Part shown: one piece after another, positions 44,750 through 56,799 of the stretch
Layout: every line of letters begins with the position of its first letter
Position numbering within the stretch: the stretch's first letter is position 1
DNA from: Symsagittifera roscoffensis
Lineage: Eukaryota > Xenacoelomorpha > Acoela > Convolutidae
Assembly (NCBI RefSeq): GCF_963678635.1
Contig: NC_087065.1
Span: 8,085,209 to 8,149,208, forward strand
Reading direction: 5' to 3'
DNA: 64,000 nucleotides
The notes under the pieces: model-generated
The model's database searches: none
What the model was told of the DNA's origin: nothing
The model's input: the letters and a program-made list of their open reading frames with translations, nothing else
Position numbers and translations under genes: made by a program

Positions 44750-45278
44750 TGTTCGACTTTCGATACGAAAGTAACGAAATATTTGTGCTCGGGGTGGGTT
44801 TTTTTCTTCAGACAAATTTCGACTTCTTAACTAGCCATTTTTGACGGAATTTTTTATATCATTCAAAAGGTATTGTTGTCCTGAGCTTAAATTTGAAAAG
44901 ATATTTCTCCTGTGATCTCTTTTCGTAAAGTTACGGGGGTTTAAAGATTGCCATTTGGCCAATTGGGGACAATTAACTCGCGATATATTTCGCGCTACTA
45001 ACGCGTAAGCGGAGAGTTAATCCGTCTTAAAATCGTTCCAAATTGATTGAAAGAAGCTTATTTGCCATAATTGATTTGTTACAAGGAGCGAAATCTATCC
45101 TTTTGTACTTTATATGGCGTGTGGGGGGGATGATTTTCATGAGAAATTTCAAAATTTAGAAAAAAAAATTTTCATTTTATTTTTATTACATTTAAATTTT
45201 TGATGTTATTACTGCTGCAGAAAACCTTAAAAGGCAGTCGGAACATTCAAGGCTTCGCCCTGATACGAGCAGTCTTGT
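44750..45278 (-). repeat. Family A repeat copy overlapping the F-box gene's 3' end
   Basis: Full-length, inverse orientation. Its first ~50 bases (45278-45227) are read as the last 17 codons and stop of the F-box-like ORF. Confidence 0.9.
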
Positions 45279-47227
45279 TTATTTTGACTAACAAACTTTG
45301 AGCAAACTCTGTGAACTTTCGAAAGTGAAAGTAGTATAGTATCCGGATGCTTTATCTTTGCTAATTGCAAAGGTAAATAAAAAATGAACTTGCCTATTGC
45401 ATTTGAGAGGTTGAGCACCACCAGACTAACAGGTAACAAGTCGGCACCAATCATGCCACCTTCGATATGCAAACGGAAAATATTCCGACATTTTGCAAAG
45501 TACTTTGCCGCTGAACCGTGAACAGAAACGTCTGAGCACATTTCAGGCAGCTCTTCAAAACTGAACTCCCCCAAATCCAAGTCAGCTGCAAATTTGAACG
45601 TGCGGAGATTCGGAAATGCAGATGGTACATTTTGCTTTAAAATAATGAGATCTTGATGACATTTAACAGTCAAATCTATCCCTTCGACCGAAGTAAGATA
45701 GAACTTTGAACTCGAATTTAATTCTAATGGCCCGATGATGCGTAATTTTTTCAACATTGGAAAATTCGCTTGCACATTGTCTGATGTTATCGCTAGTGGT
45801 CCAGATATCATCAACTGAGTAAGGTTGGTAAGATCCACAAAAAACCTGGCTGAATTTATCTCTATCGGCCCAGAGATGCTCAACTGAGTCAAGTTTGTAA
45901 GGTTCGCGCAAAAATCAGATGACATTATCCGTATCGGCCCGCAGACACTCAATAGACTAGAATTTGTTATATTCATGAATAAATGGGTCGCGTTTATCTG
46001 TAACGATCCTTGAATGTTCAATTGATTAAGGTTTGTCAAATTGGCCCTGTACATGGTCGATTTTATCTCTAGAGGCCCGCAGATGTTCAAATGAGTCGTG
46101 ACTGTCAGATTCGTGAAAAGATCGGCTGAATTAATCTTTAATGACCCGCTGATACTTAAATGAGAAAGTCTTTCTAGATTTGCCACAAAGAAATCTGAGT
46201 TTATTTTTAATGGTTCGCTGATGCGCAGATGAGTTAGGTGGTCTAGATTTGCAGAAAACCGCGTCGCTGTTATCTCTAATCTTTCGCTGATATTTAAATG
46301 AGAGAGTAATTTCAGATCCACCCTTAAATTGGTCGATGATATATTTAGCGGCCAGTTTAAACGGGTCATGTTTTTTACATTTGCCAAAAAACTCTTCGAT
46401 GACACCAGCAAGGGCTCGCTGATGGTTAAGCCACTCAGGTTCATTTGATGAGCTAACTCCTCGGCTGATGGAATCAATAACTGGCAATCAATATCGGCTA
46501 GGTCTCTCATTTTTGTTAAGTTAACTAAACACTTCATATCGAGAGTAGCAGCACTAAAAAAGAGGTTTTTCAGTCCCACGAAGCCTGGGTTTATTATGCA
46601 GTCCAGGAAAAGGAGGAGTTTTAGACTGATTTGGTTTTCGGAACTCTTACTTGACTTCAAGAATTTTCTATCAATTTGAAAATTTAAGTTGACGGAATTG
46701 ATTTTTCGAGCTTGAAAAAAAGACAATATTTTGAAATGATTAGCAAACAGGTTGAAATCAAAATCATTTGAGTTGAAATCTAACACAGGCAACAGTAATC
46801 GCGACCTTCTGGGGCTTATTAGAGTTCCAGGACCTTGTTCAAAAATATCAGCTAGATGCGTGATCTTTTCCTCGTTAATCTGACGTCCAAATTTGATCTC
46901 GATGTCTCTGAACGTCCAATTCGTTTTTTGCTTTATAAATCTCAACGCGTTTTGAATCATTAGCGAGTTTTTCTCTTCGTTCAATGGCGTTTTGTCAAGG
47001 CTAATAAATAACTTTCTAATCAGTATTAATGCATCATCAACTAATCTGCAGATTAATTTGCACGTACGCCGTAAACTTATCAAGTCTCTGATTGAAATCA
47101 TCGACATGCTGAAACCATTTTTAGACAGATTTTCTCGATCTACAATTAATTGGAAAATATTTTCTAGAACTATAGCGGGAAGATCGACCAAGGACAAGGA
47201 TTTCATTGAGGTTTTCTTCCGAGACAT
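45227..47227 (-). CDS. F-box-like protein with 23-residue leucine-rich repeats
   Basis: An intronless ORF of 666 residues from ATG at 47227. Residues about 12-60 (LVDLPAIVLENIFQLI, then LISLRRTCKLICRLVDDAL) fit an F-box, the Skp1-binding module of SCF ubiquitin ligases. A predicted solenoid at about 262-505 has some ten repeats of exactly 23 residues, with consensus NLTxLxxLxISGPLxINSxxFxA (e.g. NLTNLTQLSISGPIEINS). F-box proteins of this layout usually recruit substrates through the repeat face. No signal peptide or membrane helix is seen. The final 17 codons and the stop lie inside a family A repeat, so the original C-terminus has been replaced or extended. The exact-period repeats suggest recent internal duplication. 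F-box assignment is by pattern; the repeats themselves are clear. Confidence 0.75.
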   Translation of the reverse strand: MSRKKTSMKSLSLVDLPAIVLENIFQLIVDRENLSKNGFSMSMISIRDLISLRRTCKLICRLVDDALILIRKLFISLDKTPLNEEKNSLMIQNALRFIKQKTNWTFRDIEIKFGRQINEEKITHLADIFEQGPGTLISPRRSRLLLPVLDFNSNDFDFNLFANHFKILSFFQARKINSVNLNFQIDRKFLKSSKSSENQISLKLLLFLDCIINPGFVGLKNLFFSAATLDMKCLVNLTKMRDLADIDCQLLIPSAEELAHQMNLSGLTISEPLLVSSKSFLANVKNMTRLNWPLNISSTNLRVDLKLLSHLNISERLEITATRFSANLDHLTHLRISEPLKINSDFFVANLERLSHLSISGSLKINSADLFTNLTVTTHLNICGPLEIKSTMYRANLTNLNQLNIQGSLQINATHLFMNITNSSLLSVCGPIRIMSSDFCANLTNLTQLSISGPIEINSARFFVDLTNLTQLMISGPLAITSDNVQANFPMLKKLRIIGPLELNSSSKFYLTSVEGIDLTVKCHQDLIILKQNVPSAFPNLRTFKFAADLDLGEFSFEELPEMCSDVSVHGSAAKYFAKCRNIFRLHIEGGMIGADLLPVSLVVLNLSNAIGKFIFYLPLQLAKIKHPDTILLSLSKVHRVCSKFVSQNKQDCSYQGEALNVPTAF

Positions 47228-47559
47228 TCCGCAAATTCAGTTAACTCACAAACCTGGATCTTGGGGTCTTGCGCTTTTTTTCGCCACTGATTTAGCGAGA
47301 CTCAAATTCTTACTGTGAATGCAAATAATGCAAGAGTCTTAAATTATTGAATCATAAAAAGAAGATATTTAAGTCGGTATAGTCACTAAACATATAAGCT
47401 AAAGCTACATATAAGCTGATTTGAAAAACGCAAAACTGTCAGTTCTCGAATTAAATACAACTTGAGCATCACGCACGCAAAATATACAATTGGCTATGAA
47501 GTCAATTTTTCAAAACTATAAAGTTACAATCACGATACTGAATTAGAGCAGGCGGTAGT

Positions 47560-48164
47560 AGTTTTTCGTCTGAAGCCAACCAAGTAGATTGGGGGATCTC
47601 TTTTATTTTTCTCCCCAATGGTACCTAGTAACGAATTGCCACCCCTATGAAAAAATATTTCAACGGTCACAAAATATGTGAACTTTGCATCTAGTAACGA
47701 ATCTCTCCCCCTTATGCAAAAAAGGGAATAGTTAAAGAGACCCACATTGGGTTTTAACTGTCTTGCTTCAAAGACAGCCACTTTGACCAGAATGCTTTGG
47801 TCAAAATCAAAACCACAAATGGTTCTGTCATACTTGCCGAATGAACAACAATTTCGTTCGAAAAAAGGAAGAATTATTTTGTATTTTTTCGAAATTTCGA
47901 AAATTTTGACGACCTTTTTTTTTGGTCGACTTAATTGATTCTCCGAGCTCTCCCAAATCACTAAAAAGACGTTTTTGGGCACTTTTATGAAAGTTTTGAC
48001 AAAAAACCGCGGTTTTTTTGGCACGCGCTCCCTCTCAAAATTTTAGGGTCGGTCGGCCAAAAATGGATTTCTTAAAAAGTACCAAAGGGGGGACCCTTTG
48101 GGTCAACAGGGGGTCGAATCTCTGGTAAGGAACGTCCCCCCCCTCCCCCCTAAATCTGCCCCTG
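47560..48164. repeat. Decayed hAT-like (family B) copy joined to a second repeat
   Basis: The right end is a good family B terminus (AAATCTGCCCCTG at 48152-48164). It is preceded by the family's GGCACGCGCTCCC and AAAGGGGGGACCC blocks and CTCCCAAATCACTAAAAAG. The left part (47611-47730) has two CTAGTAACGAAT blocks and matches 60190-60310, so it belongs to another repeat. Confidence 0.55.
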
Positions 48165-50388
48165 CTTTTAAGCGTTGGTTGTTTCGGCTGTCTTCGACTG
48201 TCTAAGCTCGGCCTAAAAAAAGTGTTTTTATCTGCGCCAAAGTAAATAATATCAACCCGAAAAAGGCATCACGCAAACATCATTTCTAAGCTGAGAAATC
48301 AAATTTACTACTGGTACTAACAGCACAAAAAACGTCAAAGAAATCAGAGCAACGACGCACGATTAATTATTAAGTCAATACAAAAGTCGGCCGTTTTATA
48401 GAAAAAAAATTCAGTGAGTTATCAGGACAAAACTTGAATTTTTTTACACGGAAGCAAAAGGAGATTTGGTAATTTTTTTTGCACCACTTGCAGTACAAAA
48501 ATGATTGACTGTGAAAAAAAAACGCAAAAAGTAAACCACAACTTGAAAAAACCTTTTAATTTGTTTTTGTCAAAAAATTCTTAATAATTGAAAACAAAAA
48601 GACAAATTATTCAAAATGATATATAAGTACACCATTCAAAATTTTACAAAGAGCTTTCAAATTGCTAGAAAAAAGCCGATCTTTTGTTTAGAAAAAATCC
48701 TTACTGCGGGAACTAAGAGGGGCAAAATAAGCAGAGACACAAAAAGCCTAATTAGCCGAAAATTTTCAAGTTGCAAAAAATTATTCCCGACTGGGATCAA
48801 ACTCCAGGGATTTGTTGTCATTTATAGCTGTTACAGCAACTTAAAAGACAGCTGAAAATTCAAAAAAAGGACTACGGTAACTATACTAAAAACAAAATAA
48901 ACAGACGGACGATAAGTCCGAAAAAGCGGTAAAACTCAAGTTTGCAAAAAACTGGTTCCGGCCGGATTAAACTACAAGCTTACAAGCCTATTCCGTCTCA
49001 GGCAAAAGTGTTACCTCCAAGCCAGATGTGACCGATGGCTGATTGATGCGGTTTTATAGTAAAGGAAGCATATGAGTGAGTCAAGGATCCAGAAGATGAG
49101 TCTTGAGACAAAAAGCCAGGTGAACCAAAATTTTCGTACGTTTCGATAAAAAACAACCAGGGACGCAGCTAAACCTGTTGGTACCTTTTTGATATTTAAT
49201 TCATTTAGTGTACTGATGCGGCACGAAAACGTCAGTTGTTGCTCTACTAAAATAAGTGTGAAGATAACATTTCTCCTACAAAAAATAGGATGTTGCCTCT
49301 TTTGCAGGAACAATTATCGCATTCGTATCTTTCGATTGAACTTTTAATCTTTAAAAAAATCCAAAATTTTCTAAAAAATGGACAAAACTTCTAAGATAAC
49401 GGCCAAAAGACTTTCCAAAATCCATATTGTTTTCTGCAAAAAACAACTTTTGGCCGCTTAAGCAAAACCAAAGCTTTGAAAAATTGTCGAATTTTTAAAG
49501 CTTTGATTTGTTTGAAGGCCATAACTTTTTCTGAAGCAAACTGAGCATCGCCGATTGTAAAGGAAGGATCTCCAAAAGCTGTTGTTTCGATTGAACCAAT
49601 AATCTCAGATTTGGCTGGATAAATATTGAGAAAAACCTAAAAACAGTCAACAAATCAAAAATTTGACATTTCCGAGGGCGATATTATTTTCGTTCCAAAT
49701 TTTGTGAGTGGTCTTAATGCAGGGGAGCTTATCACTGCCCTTTGTCTTTTTTAACTCATATTAGCAGACTTGAGAAGTTAATTTTTGAGAAAAGCCTAAA
49801 GATTCACGAAACGGTAAAAAATCAAAAATTTGACTGTTCCGAGGGCCATAACTTTGTGATAGAAAAAACTTGGGCATAGCCGCTTGTTCAGGAGAGATTT
49901 TCAGAACCGTTTTTAAAATTGAAACAAAAAGCTACGATTTGGGATGGGTACTTTTTGAGAAAATGAAAAATAAATCAATAATATGGGTAAAATATTCCCC
50001 CACAGACTTTTTCGAAGGCTCTAGACAGAGGGGCTATAAGAGGAGACTTTGGGGGAGTATGCAGCCTACAGAGGAGTAGACGGTGTTTCGATTGAAAACC
50101 CTCTTTTGAAAATCAGTAGAAAGTTTTAAGAAAAACTACAGACTTTGCAACAAGTGAAAAAAAAATCCAAACCGAAAGAAGTTTCAAGAAACCGATTGGT
50201 AAAAATACAATCAACTTAAAAAAAACAGAAGGGAGTGTAAAATGTGTAAAAACATTTATAGCTACATTAAAAAAGCGCACAACAAAAAAAATCCATGACG
50301 TGACAACTAAACCGACTACAGACAAGCAGACAAATAAACGGCCAAAAATTTTATTTGAACAGAATATTTCCATTGAAAAAAATAAACA

Positions 50389-50452
50389 GGTCAGATTCGA
50401 ACCCTCGACCTTTGCCCTCCCAGGCATATTCCCTACTTCCAGGCTAAGTTGG
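50389..50452 (-). repeat. tRNA-like block (SINE head)
   Basis: On the minus strand the order resembles a tRNA: TTAGCCTGG (A-box-like), then TATGCCTGGGAGGGC, then GGTCGAGGGTTCGAATC (T arm with B box). Acceptor pairing is poor. Related blocks lie at 54211-54280 and 62562-62632. Confidence 0.45.
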
Positions 50453-51454
50453 CCGCAAATGCATAGAAATTTGAATAGGTTGTGAAACAAAACATCGCTA
50501 AAAACGAGTCCAGACGTTCAGATGAGTCCTGTGAACAAAGTTAATTGTGGGGAAAAAAGAAAAAAGTCGTGTACCCTTTAGCAATACTCTTGCTTTTTAC
50601 CAGGGTAATCAGCGAAGTAGAGAAAAAGTTATTGTTTTACAGGCAATTTTTTTTTTGAAAAATATTAACCTTTTGTAGAGAACTGTTTTTAAGACCAAAA
50701 TTAGAGCTTAATTTTTTTGGGCCTTTCTAAATTTTGAACCAGGTACAAAACTTCCATATTCCTAATAAGTGTCTTAACCATACAATTTACATATTTGAGA
50801 ATTGTTGACTAGCTGTTCTTTTCATAAACGCTAGTATGAAATTGTATGAGTATCATTTTCAATTTATGGCGCTCAAGACCGGCACTGTGGCAAAAATTGA
50901 TCATGATCGTTTTTTTTTTTCAACTGAGTTTTGGTGAGAAACAGAAAAAACTTATTTTTGAGAAGAAGTGCAGCCATCCAAGTCTGGCATGAGTTTTGGG
51001 GGGTGGAGGGAGGCGGACGTCCTCATCAGTGATTCGACCCCCTCTTCAACCAAAGGGTGCCCCTTTGGTATTGTTTTATGACATCCAAAGTGGTGCAAAT
51101 ATACACTAATTTTGGTGCACTAATTTTGGTGGCCTTTGGTGCAAATATACACTAATTTTGAAAGGCGCGCGTTTTAATAACGCATTTTTGGCCTGTTTTT
51201 TTTTTAAACGGCCGAGAAAGTTTTCAAAAACTTCCACAGGTTACTTTAGCTTAAAATTTCACCACTAACTACTGATTCACTCAACAGAATTTTAAAAATT
51301 TTATCAGATCTGGAAAACTAAAACGCGAGAAGGATGTTAAGCATTTTTCACCTTTCTTCGGTCATCCATTCGGCAAAAAACTAACGACTGCTCGGCGATA
51401 CCGGAAACTTGTAAGCAAACACTGAACATACGCAAACTGGCCTGTTCTTTTTTT

Positions 51455-51496
51455 GGCCTGTTGTTTTATACATACATATGTATAAAACAACCGGCC
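51455..51496. repeat. Hairpin with perfect 14-bp stem
   Basis: TTGTTTTATACATA, loop CA, then TATGTATAAAACAA. An outer GGCC at 51455 pairs with GGCC at 51493. Confidence 0.8.
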
Positions 51497-52135
51497 AACT
51501 GGTGAATATTTATGTCTGTTGTTGATTATGTCGAACTGGCTAATGTTCTACGCATTTGTATAGCTTTTCATCACCTTGTCATTAAAAGAAAAGCACACAC
51601 CTTCGAACACTGAAGAAAAGCTGCACTGTGCAAACGCACGGATCAAAAAAGAGAAAAAAAATTAAAACATTTCGTGCGTTTTGAGAACTAAGCGACCTCT
51701 GTAAGTTTCAAACTTAAGCCCTCGGATACCCAGTTTTAACAATCGACTGCCGTGCAGAACTGTACCACTGGAGTTTACAGAAACTGTGACACTACGCTTG
51801 CTTAAGTAAAAAAATCCTTTTTTGTACGTTTTAGTGTGGTCAAAGTTTATTGTATTAATTGCACAGCAACCGGCTATCTTTATATCTTTTTGTCAATTTT
51901 CAAGCCATTTTTGATTCAAAGCCATTGATATTCCATTTTCATTTTTTTTCATTAAATTTGTATGCGACAAGCAGGCTCCCTAAAATGCAGGCATTGAAAG
52001 CACAACTTTGGAAAACTTTTTTCCGTTCAAGAATAAAAACTAATAGTGCTTCAAGATACTACCCGGCTCAAAAACCCAATACTTTTATTTACTGTACCCT
52101 AAATCAAGTGGAACACATCTATTCTAGGCCTCAAC

Positions 52136-52387
52136 CAGAGGCGAATTTAAGGTGGGGGGCGGGGGGGGCGGACGCCCCTTCCTCAGGGATTCGACCCCCT
52201 GCCGACCCAAAGGGTCCCCCCTTTGATACTTTTTAATAAATCCATTTTTGGCCTACCGACCCTAAAATTTTTTGTAAGGGCGATTTCGGTGCCAATATTG
52301 ACTATTTTTTGAGGGGGAGCGCGCGCCAAAAAAAAACGCGATTTTTTTGTCAAAATTTTTCAAAAAGTTTTGACAAAAAACTTTTTG
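52136..52387. mobile_element. Family B copy with 8-bp target duplication but an unusual right end
   Basis: The left end CAGAGGCGAATTT is a fair family B terminus. The exact 8-bp sequence GCCTCAAC flanks both sides (52128-52135 and 52388-52395). The right end is not the expected inverted terminus; it is an 11-bp perfect foldback (CAAAAAGTTTT, then AAAACTTTTTG). Internal blocks (GGGAGCGCGCGCC, CAAAGGGTCCCCCC) are typical. Confidence 0.65.
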
Positions 52388-52828
52388 GCCTCAACCAATC
52401 TTATTTATTTCTGAAAAATAAGAACTTTATGAGTTCTACAAAAATCAGACTAAAAACAGTAAGGTAAAAACTTCCAAATTGTACGAGCATTGTCCACAAA
52501 TTCCAGATCAAAAAAACAGATACTTACAGTTTTTGATTTAATTAGTCTGAAAACTCATGGAATAGACATTTGCGTTATTAAGAATTTCAAGTTTTTAGTT
52601 GTTTCAGGTCTTATTTGAGATTTCTCAATTTTTGGCATCAAAACACAAGCTCCGTTAAAGATAAGAAAAAGGTTAAAACAAAAATAATGAGCCGCAGCCG
52701 TTTGCCCCATTTTTTGCGAATTTTCATGTAAGAATTTGTGTATTTTATCACTTTAGATTGGAACGAGTTTAATCATTCAAAAGTGAACACAGAGGCAAAG
52801 CCGAGCTTCACATTACCTGTGATACCAC

Positions 52829-53850
52829 ACGTACCAGGCAAAGCATTGCGAGCTAGCAGAGGAAAAATGAAACGAAAGCCAAAAAGTCGAAAAACATACT
52901 TGAGACATTTCGAGAAAACCACAAACTACAAAAATTTCAGAAACTTGAAACGATGTTCAATTTGACGAAAACTCGTTAACTGGCTTAAATTGGCGTTTAA
53001 AAAACAATATTTACCATTATAGCATTTGTAAAGCGGCAACTAAACCGACAAAAACTGATTAAACTCCCGTTGAGCATAATTGCTTTTAAATGAAAAACTT
53101 TTATAAGTTCTGAAAATGTAAATTTAAACGCTCCCCCTCTATAAACACGCAAAATTATAAATTTTTAGTTGTTTTTAAAATCACAGCTGTTAAGTCACTT
53201 ATTCAGTAAAGCATAAGCTGAAACAATTGAGGTCAAAATAATTTTAAAGCAAGAAAAAACAATAAAGATACAAACTTAACAATTGTACAAATTACAGTAG
53301 CAAAACATAACTAGGCCAAGAATAAAAAATAATAGTGCTTCAAGATACTAACCGGCTCAAGAAACTAATACTTACCAGACAAAACAATGCGAGCTAGCGG
53401 AAGGAAAATGGAACAAAAGCCAGTAAGTCGGAAAAAACTTATAACATTTCGAGATAACCACACCAAAAAAAAGTTAAGAAATTTGTCTGAGATGATGCTC
53501 AAATTGACAAAAACACGACAACAAACACATTGACTGGCATTTAAGAAAAAATTTGAATGTTTTTAGCATTTATCAAGCGGCAACTGAACCGACAAAAATT
53601 CATTAGACTCACGTTGAGCATAATTGCTGTTAAATGCTAAATTTTTCAAAGTTCTGAAAATCTAACTTTTTTTGCTCTCCCTCTGGAAGCACGCAAAACT
53701 ACAAAATTATACTTGTGTTTTAAATCACCGCTGTTAGATCAACTATTCAGCAGAGCATAAGCCGAAAAAAATGAGTACAAAAAAATTTTAATACAAAAAA
53801 AAGCTACAAACGTAACAAATTTACAAATTACAGTAGCAAAACATAGCTCT
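52829..53850. repeat. 541-bp diverged tandem units (two)
   Basis: Unit 1 (from about 52831) and unit 2 (from about 53373) share AGCTAGC at 52851 and 53392. Also shared are GCGGCAACT-AACCGACAAAAA, CGTTGAGCATAATTGCT, CTCCCTCT and ATTACAGTAGCAAAACATA in order. The function is unknown. The pair recurs from 61351, where about 170 bp of unit 1 are missing. Confidence 0.8.
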
Positions 53851-54210
53851 TTCAATTACAGTAAAATTTTCATAACGCACAGCAAAATTTGTAAGAAAGT
53901 GTCTAAGCCAACTTGAGACTAGCAGAAAGGACATTTCAACATTTTGTGAGAAGAAAAATTTCCTTTTTGAAAAAAAAACGGTTTTTGATTAGATAGGACC
54001 TTTACCACCTCAGGTGTTGTGTTTTTCTCAAAACAAAAGTGTGCCAAAAAAACTAAAATAACTTGAATTTGATTACAGCCAGACTATCATATGTTTAAAT
54101 ATTTTGTTAAGCAAGAAAATTCCGGAATGCAGCAACTAAGTCGACAAAACATCAGACCAACGATACGCCAAAAATTTCTTCGAAACGGAAAAATTTGACC
54201 TAAAAAAATA

Positions 54211-54280
54211 GACCTGCCTAGATTCGAACACACGACATTATACAGCCCAGGCGTAGTTGTTACCTCAATGCCAGGTTTGC
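54211..54280 (-). repeat. tRNA-like block (SINE head)
   Basis: On the minus strand: ACCTGGCATTGAGGTAACAA, then CTACGCCTGGGC, then TGTTCGAATC (B-box-like). Its duplicate is at 62562-62632. Confidence 0.4.
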
Positions 54281-54896
54281 GAAAGAAGCCAAGAAATATG
54301 ATTTAATTATCGATAGCAAGAGTACTGATATAACTTTTAAAAAGTACTGGCAGTAGTAGCAGTAGACCGGAAATTAAGTTGAATTTTTCAAAAATTTTAA
54401 CCTGATAGCGCATAAACGGAGTGCCCGTGAATGGATTCTAGTTGTTAAGCAAGCTGGTAACCCGAAGAAATCTGCATAGCGATTTAATAACGCTTGCTAA
54501 TCGCAAGCTTTGAAACTGTGGCAAACTTTTGCATCAGTATTTTTAAGTTTATTGTTCAGTAGCGAAAACAAAATATAGCCAACAGAAAGTTGAACAAAAT
54601 GTAAAGAAATTGAAAGTTTTTTTCGAAGATTTAAAATTTTTTTCATATTATTTTGAAAGAAAATATATTCATTTATGATTGAAAATTTTTTAATAAAAAA
54701 TTATTCCAATTTAGCAAATTTGAATCAATTAATAAGTTTTTTTATTCCACTCTGAAAACTAAAAATCAAGACCTGTTTTCGATACTAGAAATTGATTAAG
54801 TTTTTAGCGCCGTTTTCGCTTTCGTAATAAAAGACGCAAATTTTGGCAGTGAGATTTGCCGAGGTTTTAGAATGAAAACTTGGTTGTTGAACAATA

Positions 54897-55177
54897 AGTA
54901 AATTGTTTTAGAATTGAATAATTTGTTACTTGAATCACTTTGTTGCTTGGTTTCAAATATATTCTTGGAATAGGAAGTTTATCCTGAATGATCATGAGTT
55001 GAATAAAGATAATCTAGCAAAAAAAAAATATAGATATCAGAAAAGGAATGAACACGCTTTGCGTGGTATTGTGTATAGATTAGCGCAATGACCTCGGTTA
55101 GTATAATTAACATCAATCTGCAGTAGGACTGCAAAAGAACAAGTAAATAACGAGGTACCGAAGGTCGCCTCACGACA
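54897..55177 (-). repeat. 3' LTR of the gypsy element
   Basis: On the minus strand it begins TGTCGTGAGGCGACCTTCGG and ends near CAATTTACT. Very similar to 57644-57927 and 63236-63519. Confidence 0.85.
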
Positions 55178-55361
55178 TTCCCCGCGGGAGAAAAAATTTT
55201 GAGAAACAACCCAAAGTTAGAGAGATAATAAAACTGCACCCAGACGAGCAAATGATTGATAGCCCCCTATCCCACACAAATGCTGTACAGTGAATCAGAA
55301 AAAACATGATAACATGAAGGAGTTTGAATGAGTTTAATAGAGTTTTAAACTGGATATATAG

Positions 55362-56540
55362 TCAATCCTTTCCAGTAGCTTCTTTCGCATGAGCGAGAGG
55401 GGGAGACGTCGTCGCTGAAGGTCCAGGTGGAAAATGATCCCGAATGAGGGGTTTTCGTGGTGAAGACGAAGACGCTAACACCGTTTCAGAGGGCAAATTG
55501 GGGTCCTCCTCAACTGATTTGACTGAAGTTACTATCACCGTTTCAGAGGGCAATTTTGGTCCTCCTCGACTGATTCGACAGAATGCCGCAACGGATCGCC
55601 AAAAAACTGAGTAGGCTTCTTACTACGATGTGACGTCCGGACTGACTCGGCATCGTCAACCACTGGTTGAGCAGGTAGAGAAAGCAAAGGGTAGGAGGAG
55701 GGCAGCTCTGATGACGCTGAATGAGAGGGAAGAACCAGACCCTGTGGCGACACCATGTCTGGTGAAGAGATAATAATTCCAGGACGGGTAGGACCAAGGT
55801 GAACGGTCGAAGAAGAAACAGCACAATGTGAAGTCCGCGGTTGAGGCGAAGTTAACGAACCTTCAAGTTTTGCGGTAGAGGCAGTCGGTAACGAGCAGGT
55901 AGCACTTGTTAAAGTGTGGAGCTGCGATGTAGAGCTAGACTGAGGAGCAAACCTGACCGGAGGTGAGTCACACTGAAGCATCTGGCGTTTTCCGATAGGA
56001 GAAGAATCATGAACCGCTTGAAGACCACCGTTGGATCCAACTGAGTTTTCACTGGAAGAGTCAACTGTGAGATCCACCATCGGAGTAGAGGGAGTTTGAT
56101 TGTTTGGCCGTTGTTCTATTAGCACAGGCTGAGACCGTGTAAGAGGCCTTTTAATTGCATCCCGAGAGGTAGAATTCGAGGTTTGGAGGCAATCACCTAG
56201 AGTGTTTGGAGCAACTGAAACGGTAGACCGATAATTGGGTTTGAGACAGATATGATTTTTCCGGTAAACTTTCCCATTGTCGGTAACATAGGTGTGATCC
56301 GTAACACGAACAATCTTAAATTTTATCAATTTATAAAGAGGCTTTCCCCGATTGACGATCAATAATTTTCCTACAGACTTTAACTCGACTAGGATCAGAC
56401 ATTAGAAGGTTTTCTAATTTACTTGTTTTTGAGAGGCGACGGGGTTGCACAGCTGGTGCACGCCTGGAGCTTACTTGTGCCCCCGGAGGTGTTACTATTG
56501 CCGGGAAGCGGAGAGTGTTGTGATTGAGACCTGACATGAG
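55362..56540 (-). pseudogene. Gypsy polyprotein C-terminal region
   Basis: The main open stretch (55535-56362) begins with a segment typical of the region after the integrase core (VRVTDHTYVTDNGKVYRKNH). It becomes Ser/Pro/Thr-rich and unstructured further on. Frames change near 56360 and 55540. A 57-bp (19-codon) tandem duplication of the ETV...SVEED block lies at 55481-55594. The short ORF at 55362-55553 is the continuation after that duplication. Confidence 0.65.
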
Positions 56541-56799
56541 GGAATGAGCGAGGTCCGAATGCCGGGTTTCGCCAACGCCTTGTAGGGTTCACTATCTGCC
56601 ACATTTCCGTCCCGCGAGAACAAGGGTTTGAAGCGGGGAGGAACTGTTGGACTAGTGCTACCGCGCGGAACAACTTTTGCCCTGTCTCTGCTGTAATCTT
56701 GGCTGGCAATCTGGTCTGGCGTAAGGAGGTTGCGCTCCAGTCCTTGGGCTGAAGTATCAGATTTGACAACATTATTACTCGCCTGAGACCATTAAGTAT

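Larger units (their letters stand above)
48170..52130. other. Nested repeats, no supported gene
   Basis: It includes two tRNA-like blocks on the minus strand (48953-49030, weak; 50389-50452, with the B-box-like GGGTTCGAATC). A family B fragment lies at about 51000-51240 with a small tandem duplication of ACTAATTTTGGTG, and a hairpin at 51455-51496. Sequence near 51940-52085 is repeated in diverged form at 59500-59640. ORFs are short and biased. Confidence 0.5.

Noticed and set aside
47530-48024. 164-residue minus-strand ORF
   Set aside because: It consists of two mobile-repeat fragments; the doubled GGxSLLG-type peptide comes from the repeated CTAGTAACGAAT block.
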